Source: Blastocladiella emersonii ATCC 22665 (taxonomy: Eukaryota; Blastocladiomycota; Blastocladiomycetes; Blastocladiales; Blastocladiaceae). From it: a stretch of DNA of 32,196 nt. Positions 18,719 to 29,290 of this stretch are shown piece after piece. Positions within the stretch are counted from its first letter, which is position 1, and every line of letters starts with the position of its first letter. Under the pieces are notes generated by a model that was not told the DNA's origin, made no database searches, and saw nothing but the letters and a program-made list of their open reading frames with translations. The translations under genes and the position numbers were made by a program. Location of the stretch: the NCBI GenBank assembly GCA_025594325.1, contig JANHCV010000020.1:1-32196 (forward strand), in the 5' to 3' direction.

Positions 18719-20170
18719 TCATTGTGAAGATGCCAAAGAGTCGGTCGAGGCCGCGAACACGACCACGGTCGGCGGAGGGGGTCCCGTTGGCGGTGGTGGA
18801 ACCGGTGCTGGCGGCTCGTCTGAAGCTTGGACAGCGGGAACAGGATCGTGTGCGGGCGGCGCGCCGCCGCCCTCCATGGCGAGCATGCGCTCCTCGCACT
18901 GGCTCAGCCGCTTGTCGAGGAGCTGGACGCTGGCGGAGAGCACGTTGAGCTGACAGCTGATGGTGGAGAGGGTCGTGGCAAGCGAGAGCGGCACGGTCTG
19001 GTTTGCGCTGGTGCTCGTGCTTGGAGTGCCGAGGACGGAGGCGGTCATGGGCTCCGAGTCGTGTCGCGTTCGTCCGAATGCTATAGGGAAGGCGGACCAT
19101 CAGCAACCGCGCGCAATCCAGGTAACACTGGCCCTCTCCGTACCTTGCTCAGTGAAAGTTGCACCGGGATCCGCGTTGGCGGCGGTGGCCGGGTCGAGGT
19201 TGCTCTTCCACACAAAGACCTGGCTGTCCATGCCGCCGGTGGCAAAGTAGTCACCGAGCGGCGAGAAGACGGCGGCGGTGGTCGGGAGCGACTCGCGGTG
19301 GCCGTGCAGCGTGTAGAGAAGGTGCCCCTCAAGCAGGTCCCAAACCTTGACCAGGCCGTCGCCGCCCGTGGTGATCATCCACTCGCCGCGCGGGCCGCCG
19401 AAGGCGACGGACCGCACGCCGCCCTCGGCGACGCCACCGGCGGTGCTGGCGGACGGCAGGGGCGGGCCGTGGGCGTCCGGGTAGTGCTGGACGAGGCGGT
19501 GCATGCGAATGTCCCACAGCTTGACGGCGCCGTCGGAGCAGGTGGCGCCGACCAGGTTGCCCGTCGGGTGGAAGGCGACCTGCGAGACCATGCCGCCGAC
19601 GTTCGGGTAGACCTTGACGCAAGTGCGGGCGTCGGGGTCCCACAGGCGAACCGACTTGTCGTCGGAGCCGCTGGCGATGAGCGAGTCGTCGGGCGAGAAG
19701 ACGGCGGAGCGGACCCAGTTGGCGTGGCCGGACAGGGTGGCGATGAACTTTGCGCGTGCGCTCGACCACAGCTTGAGGGTCTTGTCGTCGGAGGCGGTGA
19801 GCAGCAGGGCGCCGTTGCGGGCGAAGCGGACCTCGCGCACGGCGGCGGTGTGGGCGGTGAAGACGGCGACGTCGGCCTTGACGGTCGGGGTCCACAGGCG
19901 CACCGTCTTGTCGCGGCTGGCGGAGGCGAGCACGTTGGCGGTGCGCGAGAAGTCGACGCAGGTGACGGGGGCGCGGTGGCCGGTGAAGCGGAAGGCGCGC
20001 ATGCCCGGCTTGAAGTTCCAGACCATGATGGAGCAGTCGAGCGAGCCCGACGCCAGCTGCGTCATGGACTCCTTGAAGGCGAGGCAGGTGACGCCGTCGC
20101 GGTGGCCGCGGAAGGCGCGCTCGAGGGCCGGGTCGGCGTCGCCGGCGGCGGGCGCGGCGGCGTGCAGCAT
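18719..20170 (-). CDS. POC1: POC1 centriolar/basal-body WD40 protein
   Basis: Centriole and basal-body stability protein; its presence fits a fungus with flagellated zoospores. Two exons (20170-19144 and 19080-18719, intron 63 nt), 462 residues. Seven WD40 repeats fill about residues 18-330, with POC1-typical wording: [78 protein letters not shown] and FVWKSNLD. A Pro/Ser spacer leads to a C-terminal coiled coil ([19 protein letters not shown]), which matches the conserved POC1 C-terminal region and confirms the second exon. The tail is Pro/Ala-rich. The start is at 20170; the frame is open upstream but the extension is unconserved and lacks ATG. It is divergent from the septin gene. Confidence 0.9.
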
Positions 20171-20932
20171 GGTTGCATGGAGTGGTGGGGTGTAGTGTGC
20201 GATGTGGGGGAAGAGAGGAGGGTAAATAGGAGAGCGGAGCGGCGACGGGATCGGCCTGGCCCTGGGCGCGGCCCCGGCGACGCGTGCGACGCGCGGGCTA
20301 CGCGCGGGCCACGCGCATGTGGGCCCACATGCGTCTCCCGAATTCGGCGCCGCCGCCGCGCCGCCGCCGCGCCACACGTTCAGTTCGGCGCCACCGACCC
20401 GCGGGCGGCCGCCACCGCGACTTGCGCGCCGCGTCGCTCGCGCCTCGCCTCCACCCGCAGCGCACGCCCTGTATCCGCGACGTTATCGACTCCACGCATC
20501 CGGGACTGCCCGCACTGCCACGCATCGACGCCGCCCGACCCGCCCATCGCGACTCTGGCTGCTGCTCCCCGCGCCGGAACCCATCCCGTCCGCCCTCCGA
20601 CCCCTAGACGACGCGGCCCGACTCGCGACCCGCCGCCCACGACCTCGCGATCTGATCCGCTCCTGCACCGTCCTCGAGCCCATACATCCGCCTGCTGCTC
20701 GTTATCTCGCCAGTGCGTGTCACTCTCACGCACGCTCGAGGTGGCTGCGCCACCCCGGCCGCGGCGTCCCTGTCGGACCACCAACGCTGACCACTGCCCG
20801 CCCGTGTACCCGACGCTGCTCCCTCCCACGATTCGCTTCTTGCTCAGTGGCAACCAACGGCGTACGATCCTCTCCCCGTCACGCTCGCTGCACGCGGTAC
20901 CCGCGCTGACCCGCACCCTCCTCCCCCCGCAG
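20171..20932. promoter_or_regulatory. Divergent POC1-septin region, including the unresolved septin 5' end
   Basis: About 760 bases, GC-rich and strikingly poor in plus-strand ATG: I find none between 20334 and the septin frame. It contains a perfect 20-bp palindrome (20314-20333) and a GCTGCGCCAC 10-mer inside a GGTGGC-TGC-GCCACC dyad (20741-20755). The pyrimidine-rich stretch ending CCCCCCGCAG at 20932 is a good splice acceptor, so most of this DNA may be septin 5' leader and intron; a GTACG donor at 20862 would make a 71-nt intron. Confidence 0.6.
20314..20333. promoter_or_regulatory. 20-bp perfect palindrome between POC1 and the septin
   Basis: The sequence CGCATGTGGGCCCACATGCG reads the same on both strands. 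It lies 144 bases upstream of the POC1 ATG, in a shared divergent promoter region. A binding site for a dimeric regulator is a reasonable guess, but chance is possible in GC-rich DNA. Confidence 0.55.
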
Positions 20933-22153
20933 ATCGTCCCCAAACAGCTCAATGGCTTCGTCGGCTTCTCCAACCTGCCCAACCAGCACCACCGCCGCAG
21001 CGTGAAGAAGGGCTTCCACTTCACCGTCATGGTCGTCGGCGAGAGCGGCCTGGGCAAGTCGACCCTCGTCAACACCCTCTTCAACACCACCCTCTACCCC
21101 GAGAAGCGCGTCCCCATCACTACCGACCTGCAGAAATCGCTCGACATCCAGCAGATCTCGGCCGAGATCGAGGAGAATGGCGTGCAGCTGCGCCTCACCG
21201 TCATCGACACTCCCGGCTTCGGCGACTTCATCAACAACGAGGACAGTTGGAAGCCCATCCTGCAGAACGTCGAGGCACGCTACGACGCCTTCCTCGAGCA
21301 GGAGCTGCGCATCAACCGCTCCAAGATCGTCGACAACCGCATCCACGCCTGCCTCTACTTCATCCCGCCCACCGGCCACTCGCTGCGCCAGCTCGACATC
21401 GAGTTCATGCGCCGCCTCGCGCCCCGCGTCAACCTCATCCCCATCGTCGCCAAGTCCGACACCCTGACCGAAGACGAGATCCGCGTCTTCAAGGACCGCA
21501 TCCTCGACGACATCAACTTCCACAAGATCGACATCTACCGCCCGCCCACCTACGAGGACGACGACCAGGAGACCATCGCCGAGACCTCGGAGATCGCCAC
21601 CAAAATCCCCTTTGCCGTTGTCGGCTCCAACAAGGAGGTGGCGACCGCCGGCGGCCGCAAGGTGCGCGGCCGTGCCTACCCGTGGGGCATCATCGAGGTC
21701 GACAACGAGGACCACAACGACTTTGTCAAGCTGCGCCAGATGCTCATCCGCACCCACATGGAGGAGCTCAAGCGCACCACCGATCTCGCCCTCTACGAGT
21801 CGTACCGCACCCAGAAGCTGCGCGCCATGGGCCGCGAGCAGGAGATCTTCTCCAAGGAGATCAACCCCGCCGCCTCGCTCGAGGAGCAGCGCATCCTGCA
21901 CGAGCAGCGCCTCGCCAAGATGGAGAACGACATGAAGCTCGTCTTCCAGCAAAAGGTCCAGGAAAAGGAGGCCAAGCTCAAGCAGTCCGAGGAGGAGCTC
22001 TACGCCCGCCACAAGGAGATGCGCGAGGCCCTCGAGCGCCAGCGCGCCGAGCTCGAGGAGAAGAAGCGCAAGCTCGAGACCCTCATCCACAACGCCGGCC
22101 TCAACAAGCCCGGAACCCCCGAGAAGACCCGCAAGAAGGGTATCTTCAAGTAA
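20933..22153 (+). CDS. CDC3: CDC3-type septin (5' end unresolved)
   Basis: GTP-binding filament protein for septation, polarity and cortical scaffolding. 406 residues are visible from the acceptor at 20932, beginning IVPKQLNGFVGFSNLPNQ, which matches the conserved N-terminal region of Cdc3/AspB septins. Seen: a polybasic RRSVKKG, P-loop GESGLGKST (36-44), switch motif DTPGFGD, the specificity motif as AKSD instead of the usual AKAD, the septin-unique element (GRAYPWGIIEVDNEDHNDF), and a C-terminal coiled coil over the last 85 residues. The first in-frame methionine lies only four residues before the P-loop, so a short 5' exon or a non-ATG start is needed. An in-frame ATG at 20177 would add 252 unconserved basic residues and is unlikely. 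It is convergent with the sphingomyelin-synthase-like gene. Confidence 0.85.
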   Translation: MVPKQLNGFVGFSNLPNQHHRRSVKKGFHFTVMVVGESGLGKSTLVNTLFNTTLYPEKRVPITTDLQKSLDIQQISAEIEENGVQLRLTVIDTPGFGDFINNEDSWKPILQNVEARYDAFLEQELRINRSKIVDNRIHACLYFIPPTGHSLRQLDIEFMRRLAPRVNLIPIVAKSDTLTEDEIRVFKDRILDDINFHKIDIYRPPTYEDDDQETIAETSEIATKIPFAVVGSNKEVATAGGRKVRGRAYPWGIIEVDNEDHNDFVKLRQMLIRTHMEELKRTTDLALYESYRTQKLRAMGREQEIFSKEINPAASLEEQRILHEQRLAKMENDMKLVFQQKVQEKEAKLKQSEEELYARHKEMREALERQRAELEEKKRKLETLIHNAGLNKPGTPEKTRKKGIFK

Positions 22154-22516
22154 TGGTCCGGCCCTGCTCCGTGAGCCTCCTCTCTTTTGCCGTCACTTCA
22201 TCTTCCCGCGTATACATGCAGTCTTCTTACAGGCCCCGCACTCGCCTCCTTCCCTCCGCGACGCTTCAGTTGGTCAGCGTTCAGCTTTTTAAGGATAACA
22301 CCGCTCTCATGAGCTTACTTTCGGCCGAACGGCCGTGGACGACCTCAAACACAGCGAGGCCACCAACAACGAGACAGGGCAAGGGTCGCGGCGCCATGAC
22401 CATCGTGGTCTCGCTCCAGGCGATTCACACCTGTCGCAGGCCCCGTCCGCAGGCGAGCTCCCGACCGACCACGCATCATGCTTGTTACAAGACGGGAGAA
22501 TGAATTTAATTGAAAT
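22154..22516. other. 3' intergenic region between septin and SMS-like gene
   Basis: About 360 bases between two convergent stop codons. Ordinary less GC-rich 3' DNA; no gene, repeat or RNA was recognised. Confidence 0.6.
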
Positions 22517-24010
22517 CTACAGGGCGTCCATGCTCGAGTGACCAGCGGATCGCTGTGGCGACACGGGACGGCGGCGCGAGCTTGCTGCTGGCTTGCTGTC
22601 GAGCTCGTCCGGCGTGGGCTGCATGAACGAGAAGGTGCTCATCGGCGACGCGGGAAGCGGGACGAGGGCCGGACTTGACGGCTCGGCAGCCGATGCCCGC
22701 CGGATGGACCACGCCGTGGTCGCTGGCTCGGCCGAGGGCCGAGACTCGAGCGGAGCGAGGGCCATGGACTGCTGCCCGGCGTGCCGAGACGTGTCGACGG
22801 TCATGGACCGGATCTGCGTCATGCTTGGCCGTGCCGAGGTGGTTCCTGGGTGATAACCGGCCGTCGTTGCTGGGTTCGAAGCGGGCGCGGTGATCGGGAC
22901 CGAGTGGTGCACGCCGCCGTGGGTGCTGTCGTAGTCGCCCTCCGAGTCGGACGAGAAGAACGGCAGGCTGTCGGAATCTCGGCCATGCGAACGAGAGAAT
23001 GGTGGGAGTCCTTCGCGACGATTGAGCTCGGCCTCGCCATCGACGAAGAGAACGATCCGGCCCCACCACCGGTTGCGCCCCATCTTGCCCTTGGCGATCC
23101 AGTGGTAAATTGAGAAAAGCGTGACGACGATACAGAAAGCGAACACAACGTCAATGGAATAGTGATACGTCGTGAAGATGAGCGAGTAGAGAGCGAGCGC
23201 CGTGAAGAGGACGGCGAAAACGCGAAGCAGGTAGTTGTCCGAGTACATAAGGTACAGGCGCGCGACCATGGTGAAGAAGATCGAGTGGCCGGAGAAGAAG
23301 ACGTCGCCGCAGCTGAAGCGCGTCTGCGTGAAGAGCAGAAAGGCGTCCCAGAAGAGATTCGGGTCGGGCCGCGCATCGCACGTCAGGTAAGGGTTGGGCA
23401 GGATGGTCATGAGCACGGTCGGGGCGCGCAGCAGGTACACGGTGCCGGAGATGTACATGGTGCGGCGGAAGACGGTCGCGGCGCGCGACTTGAGTGTGAG
23501 GATGCGCGCAAAGATCAGGACGGCCGAGGCGCGGACCATCCAGTCCGAGAAGTCGTTTGGCAGGCCGGAGCGCACAAAGACCTGGAAGGACCAGCGCTGG
23601 AGCGGATCGATGAGCGGCTTGCGCTCGTCGACGGGCAGCACGCTGTTCGGGTTGATACGATCGACGACCGAGTTGCTGAGGCAGGTGATGTAGGAGCACA
23701 CGAGGAAGTAGAGCAGCGCCGGCGCGCTCAGCTGCAGGTCGTAGCGCGAGCGCCAGAGTGTGAAGTACGGCCGGACGCGCTGGCGCCACGTCTTGGCCGG
23801 CGGGCCGCCAGGCGGCCCCGAAGAAGTGCCGGCGGGTGCTGGTAGAGCGGCGCCATTCGCCGTGGCAGATTGAGCGGCGGCGCCCGCGGCGGTGGCGGAT
23901 GTTGCAGCGTCGCGGGTCGATTGCATGGCAGGGAAGGATTGCATCGAGTGTAGCTGGTCGTCGGCATCGCGCGCCAGAGCGTAGCGGGAGGCGGAGCGAG
24001 GACCGGCCAT
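22517..24010 (-). CDS. Sphingomyelin-synthase-like PAP2-C family membrane transferase
   Basis: Predicted to transfer a phospho-head group to ceramide at Golgi or plasma membrane, by family. Single exon, 497 residues. A disordered N-terminus (1-75) precedes about six membrane segments (95-310), and a Ser/Pro-rich cytosolic tail follows. The family marks are RRTMYISGTVYLLRA, then CGDVFFSGHSIFF with H242, and TTYHYSIDVV with H283 and D287. The His-His-Asp spacing (41 and 4) is close to that of animal sphingomyelin synthases. Yeasts use the distinct AUR1 family for inositol-phosphorylceramide, so the head group here is uncertain: phosphocholine, phosphoethanolamine or phosphoinositol are all possible. 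The start is the ATG at 24010; the open frame upstream lacks ATG. Confidence 0.83.
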   Translation of the reverse strand: MAGPRSASRYALARDADDQLHSMQSFPAMQSTRDAATSATAAGAAAQSATANGAALPAPAGTSSGPPGGPPAKTWRQRVRPYFTLWRSRYDLQLSAPALLYFLVCSYITCLSNSVVDRINPNSVLPVDERKPLIDPLQRWSFQVFVRSGLPNDFSDWMVRASAVLIFARILTLKSRAATVFRRTMYISGTVYLLRAPTVLMTILPNPYLTCDARPDPNLFWDAFLLFTQTRFSCGDVFFSGHSIFFTMVARLYLMYSDNYLLRVFAVLFTALALYSLIFTTYHYSIDVVFAFCIVVTLFSIYHWIAKGKMGRNRWWGRIVLFVDGEAELNRREGLPPFSRSHGRDSDSLPFFSSDSEGDYDSTHGGVHHSVPITAPASNPATTAGYHPGTTSARPSMTQIRSMTVDTSRHAGQQSMALAPLESRPSAEPATTAWSIRRASAAEPSSPALVPLPASPMSTFSFMQPTPDELDSKPAASSRRRPVSPQRSAGHSSMDAL

Positions 24011-24436
24011 GGTGGTGGTGGTGGTGCCGGGTGGGCGGGGAGGCACGGCCAGGCAGGGCGGCAGGGATGGGCGACAATCGGCGCCGAGAGGTCAGAATCC
24101 TGTTCGGGCAGCGCCGATGCGGGTGCGGCGAGGGTTGGCGGGGGCCGAGACGGCAATGCAAACAGCGTAGCGAGACGGAGAGCGACAGCAAGGACCCGAT
24201 GCCGAGCGGGATGAGACTGTTTGGGAGAGACTAAGGCCGGCGGATCGCGGGCAAGGCGAGGCGATGGCATCCGCGAGGCTCGCTGCCGCCGGATCCCGTC
24301 AGCAGGGGAGACGAAAACGCGCATCACGTGTGTCTCCTCAAAGGTGTCTCAAAAAATAGCCAGCGGCTGCGCCACCACGACGCGTCGCGCCCAGCGATCG
24401 GGGGGAGGACATGAACGGTTTCAATTCAAGTGACAA
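24011..24436. other. Intergenic region between SMS-like gene and cyclase A (right)
   Basis: About 430 bases; promoter of the SMS-like gene and 3' region of the right cyclase. It contains a CACGTG hexamer near 24325 and a GCTGCGCCAC 10-mer at 24366-24375. No gene was recognised. Confidence 0.6.
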
Positions 24437-27400
24437 TCACTGAGCTGGCTGCTGGAAGCGGTGGTCGAGCGGCTCCATGCCCGATGATGCAGAGCCATCG
24501 TGGTTCGCGCCGCCGAGCTTGGCCGGGCCTGCGTTGGGGTTGACGGCGAGGGCCGAGAGGGGCGATCCGGCGCCCTCCTCCTTGGGCACGAACGTCGGGT
24601 TGAAGCCGTCGCACCCGCTGAGGAAGTAGGTGCGCATCATGCCCTTGCCCTACGATGTGACGCCAACCAGGAGCGAGTGTCAGCCACCAAAGCTTCTCAC
24701 GAAACCACGCCCACTCGAGAGAGGTAGGGTAGTACGGACCGGAATGTTCATCTCGCCGCGGGCCTCAAAGTTGAACCCGCCGAGGGCGTCGAGCCGGTCG
24801 TGCGTCGTCTCCGAGACCTGGATCTTCATGGGCACGCCCGACGACTCCATCTTGCTCGCAATCGCGACCGTGTCGCCGAACAGGCAATACCGCGGCATCT
24901 TGCGGCCAACGACGCCCGCCACCACGGGGCCCGTGTGGATGCCGATGCGCATGCGCAGCGTCACATCGGCCCGGTGCCGGATCTTGATGGACCCGATCGC
25001 CTTGACCAGGTGGATCGCGAGCTTGGCCATCTCGGTCAGGTGCTTGGTGCCGTTCGGGCGGGGCACGCCCGAGGCGACCATGTACGAGTCGCCGATCGTC
25101 TCGACTTTGTACACGTCGTACTGCTCGATGATCTCGTCGAACGACGAGTACAGGTCGTTGAGCATGTCGACCACGTCGAGCGGGCGCGCCGCCGACGAGA
25201 TGGCCGTGAACCCGACCAGGTCCGTGTACAGCACCGTCGCGTCCGGGTACGTGCGCGGGACCACGGCCTCGCCGCGCATCAGCTGCGCCGCGATCGTCTC
25301 GGGCAGAATCTCCTTGATGAGCGACTGCGATTTCGTGCGCTCCACGTCGAGCAGCGAGATGAGCGCCTTCATCTCCGACTCCTTGCGCTCCTGCTCGGCG
25401 CGCGCCGCCTCCTCGCTGCGCTGCTTGTCGGTCACGTCGCGCACCACGCCCGTGAACAGGTGGAAGTCCTCCTCCTTGACCTCCGAGACCGACAGCACGA
25501 TCGGGAACAGCGTCGAGTCCTTGCGGCGGCCAAAGTTGGAGATGCCGTTCCACGCCTTAGACTTGACGCCCGTCGTCAGGTACTTTGAGAGGTACCCGTC
25601 GTGGCGGCGCGACACCTCCTCGGGGGTCAGGATGCGCACGTTCTTGCCAATCACCTCGTCGGCCTTGTACCCAAAGATCTTCTCGGCCGAGAGGTTGAAG
25701 CGCGTGATGGTGCCGTCGGGGCGGATGTTGACAATGGCGTCGTACACGGCGTCGAGGATCGAGTTGAGCGTGCGCCGCTCCGTCAGCATCTTGCGCTCCG
25801 TGACGCGGATGTTGGCGTCCATCTGGTACTCGCGCTGCTGCATCGTGACAATGTCGTTGATGGCCGACTCGTGCGACTTGCGCATGCTGCGCATCTCCGT
25901 GTCCTGCTGCAGGTCGAGCTCGTCCATGCGCGTCTTGATGCTGCGCTCGAGCCGCCGCATCTCCTCGACGTTCTCGCGCCGCACGCGCTTGAGCTCGTCG
26001 GCCTGCCGCCCGACCATGACCTTGAGGTGCTCGAGGAGCCGGTTGAGCTGCTCCTGCGCGCGCGCCTGGTCCTCGGCAAACTGGCGCGCGGCGGCCGAGT
26101 CGGCGTCGCGCTGCTCGGACGCGGCCGTGGCTGTCTCGGCATCGTCTCCGCCGGCGCCACCCCCGATACTCGAGCCGCCCATGCCACCACCACCCATGCC
26201 GCCGAGCGCAAACGAGGATGACGCGGCGCCGCTCTCGTCGCCGCCGAGGACCGCCGAGTGGTGCGCGAGACTGCCCATGGAGCTCGTCGACCCGGACCGG
26301 CTGATATTGTCCGAGTCGTTGGCACCACCACCCCCGATACCGCCGCCACCCGTGTTGAGCGCGGCCTGCGACCCGACCGTCGACAGGCTGACGGCGGCAG
26401 TCATGCTCGCCGACGTCTCAATCTCGTAGTCGTCCTCGGCGGCCAGGATCTCGCGCCACTTCTTCAGGCGCAGCGACGCCAGCAGCCGCTGCGACCGCGC
26501 GGCGAGCGTCACCTGCACCTTGTGCAGCGCGCGCAGCGACTTGAGCTCGGCGCCGTGCTTGCTGTCGAGCTGCATCAGCTTGATCTTCTCGCGCGCCTCG
26601 TCGATGCGCTCCTTTTCGGCCGCGTAGTCGAGCCGCTGCTTGGTCTCGAGCTCGTTGACGATGCGGTGGTGCGTCGCCCGCAGAAAGGCCACCTCCTCGA
26701 GCGCCTTGGCCTCGGCGTCGAAGCGCTCCTTGCGGTGCTTGAGCTCGAGCTGCTGCAGGTCGTGCAGCTGCTCGGCAACGTGCTTGTCGAGCGCCGTCTG
26801 GTGGTTCATGCGGTACGCGAAGTCCTTGAACACCTCGGCGCGCACCTCGTCGCGCAGGCCGCGCGTCTCGATCTCGAGCAGGGCGCGCTGCTCGCGGATC
26901 TTGCGCTCCTGCGACTCCTCGAGCTGGCCGCGCTGGCGCTCGTGCTTGGCCTCGATGTGGATGATGAGGAACTCGAAGCGCTTGCGGTGCTGCGCCAGCG
27001 TGTTGCGCAGCTGCATGGCCATGTGCTTGGCCTCGTCCTGGTAGCACATTTTCGAGTGCCGCGCCTTGGCCTCCTTGTGGATCGTGGCCTGCAGCTTCTT
27101 GGTGTGCTTGCGCGTCTTGCGCTCCTCGAGCATGGCCTGGTACACGTCCTCGGCGCGCTGCAGCTCGTCGGCCTGCCGCTTGAGCAGCTGGTTGATTTCG
27201 ATTTCGTCCTGCCGCATGAAGAAGGCCTCCTCTTCCTGTTTTCGGGTTGTGGTGGGGTGCGTCGTCGGTCGTCAGTTCAGTTTGGTCAGGCTCGCGGTCG
27301 GGTCAGAGGTGGGGGACCGTACCTTGCGGAAGACCTCGTTCTCGGCCTGGCGGATGTTGACCTCCATGCGGTCAATATCTACATGTGGTGCGGTCCGTGG

Positions 27401-28170
27401 CAGTGAGACTGATGGTCCGACGCAGCAGTAAGCCGAGGACGGGGAATGTGGCGCAGCGCGCGTGATCGGTGGGATATCAGCCGGCGACGCGCGCTGCGCC
27501 ACACCGCGACACGTCAACAAGTCCATGAGCAAGAGGAAAACGCACCGACACGAAGGTTCTCGAAGATGCGCCGCAGGCTCGTGTCCATGGAGTCGCGCCA
27601 CGAGTTGATCGAGTCGCGCTGCTCGGTCTCGCCCGCGTACCGCTGGTCCTGCTGCTGTTCTTGGCCGCCGTGGCCGTGGCCGCCACCGTGGTGCGTGTTA
27701 CCGCCATGGCCGCCGCTGCCACCAGAGAGACCGAACGGCGATGACGAAGACGAGCCACTCGAGTGCCCGTCCATGTCGAACCCGAGCGAGGCTGCCTGCA
27801 TCGGGTTGAGCAGCGCGTCGCCCGCGCCGAACCCGCCGCCGGCGCCGCCGAGGCTGTTGCGTGACGATGCGGGGAACGGCGACGTGGCACCGCCCCCGCC
27901 GCCGTTGTCGAGCCCGCCGAGGCCGCCGAGGCCGTAGCCTGCGTTGTACGTGTTGCTGGTGCCGTTGCCCGTGCCGTCGTCCTGGATCATGAGCTTGCGG
28001 CGATCGGGGCTGCTCGGGCCGTCGCTGGCGCCGCCGCCGCCGTTCAACCGCGATGGGCGGCTGCCGTGGTTCGAGTCGAGGCGGGCGAGGCCCGGAATGT
28101 CACCGGCGCCGCCGCCGCCGCCGCCGCCAGAGTTGCCGGAGAGCTGGTTGATGGGGCACGGGGGCGACAT
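24437..28170 (-). CDS. PAS-linked class III guanylyl cyclase-like protein A, right copy
   Basis: Mirror of the left gene A: exons 28170-27546, 27378-27323, 27235-24740 and 24649-24437, giving 1129 residues. It is identical to the left copy through about residue 1091, so the PAS and catalytic residues are the same. Its last 38 residues differ, ending LDHRFQQPAQ. The right tail keeps the GC-rich codon choice of the rest of the gene somewhat better than the left tail, so it is the better candidate for the ancestral 3' end; this is a weak inference from few codons. The next gene on the same strand, upstream, is the isochorismatase-like copy. Confidence 0.9.
27447..27503. repeat. 17-bp inverted repeat (hairpin) inside intron 1 of cyclase A, right copy
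   Basis: Mirror of 4697-4753; the two 17-base halves (27447-27463 and 27487-27503) are preserved exactly. Confidence 0.9.
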
Positions 28171-29290
28171 GGCTGCCACGGAAACGGATGATTGGTGCCG
28201 GAGCAGCAGCGAGTTTGGGAGCGGGAGCGAGGCGGCCGAGGCAGATGCTGAAGGAGGGCCCGACGGCGAGACGGAGGGCCGCTTGTGGGGCAACAGGTTT
28301 GGGAAGAGGGTAGAGGTCGCGAGAGCACCTGAGCGAGGGTTCAGCGCGACGAGCTGCGTGGTGGAGGTGGTGACTGGGTCGGGCCGGTGGACGAGGACCG
28401 AGTGCGTGCGCGGGGGTCAGGAGTAGTTCAGGTTATCTCCACCAAAATGTGTACGCGACGCACGCAACGGGGGCAGACCAAGTGTGTGCGTGCGTGACGC
28501 CGCCCGCCATGCCAGGCTGGCAGCAGGGATACGCGATCGCGCGGCCAGCAACAGCAACAGAAACAGCAACAACAAGGGATGGACGCGACCACGCGACCAT
28601 CGCCATCGGGTCCCGGTCAAGGTCATGGTCGACCTTGGCGTGTGGCGAGCGGCACCCGTCCGCGTCTCTCACCGCGGCGCATACACGCGCGCTATCCCGA
28701 TCTGCAGCGCAGGGCATCCATCCATCCAGCTTCGCGGCGCGATCCCTCCCTATTTGCCGCGGCGGGTGCGCAACGCGGCGCCTGGGTGCGAGGCATCGAG
28801 GAGAGGCCATCAGGCTGAGCCAGCTGCTGTGCCAGCTGCTGTGCCCTGCGCGAGGGCGTGAGCAGCGGGTTCGCGATGGCCGCGCGAGCCACGCCGTGGG
28901 GGACGCGGTAACCACGGGAGCAACGGCGGGATCGGCCTGCGCCTTGGCCCGAGGCGATGGCCGCGGGGCGAGTGCCGCGGCAGGCGCGATTTCGGGAATC
29001 GACATGGGCAGGGGCGGGGGCGGCGCGCGATGGCCAGCGGCGCGACTTCACGCGCGTCGCGTCTCGCACTCGGCCGCCCGCGACACGACGCGTCTCGCAC
29101 CGCCGTCAGTCACATGATTGTTCGTCGCGATCGCGATCACAATCGAGGCATTGCAGGTCCGCTTCGTGCTGCCGACCCACGCTCAAGCTCAACACACTGA
29201 TGCACATGAAGACACGCAAATAGTGATACATGGCATTCCAGCAACCCGGATCCTCGCAGCCTGAAGAGAGCGAGCGAGAACCAACAGTCT
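28171..29290. other. Intergenic and probable 5' leader of cyclase A, right copy
   Basis: Exact mirror of 2910-4029. No gene could be supported on either strand. Confidence 0.6.

Noticed and set aside
20171-20377. N-terminal extension of POC1
   Set aside because: No ATG start in that part of the frame, and the POC1 family begins close to the chosen Met.
18827-20932. In-frame open extension of the septin upstream through POC1
   Set aside because: Runs antisense to conserved POC1 WD40 repeats and is unlike any septin N-terminus; open only because of high GC.
7960-24330. CACGTG hexamers (near 7969 and 24325) and a similar ACGTG site near 11808
   Set aside because: A six-base E-box is expected by chance in 32 kb; shared bases around the first two are too few to claim homology.
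24630-26429. 599-codon open frame opposite cyclase A (and its mirror 5771-7570)
   Set aside because: Antisense shadow of a GC-rich coding exon; Ser/Arg-rich with no family signature, while the opposite strand encodes clear PAS and cyclase domains.
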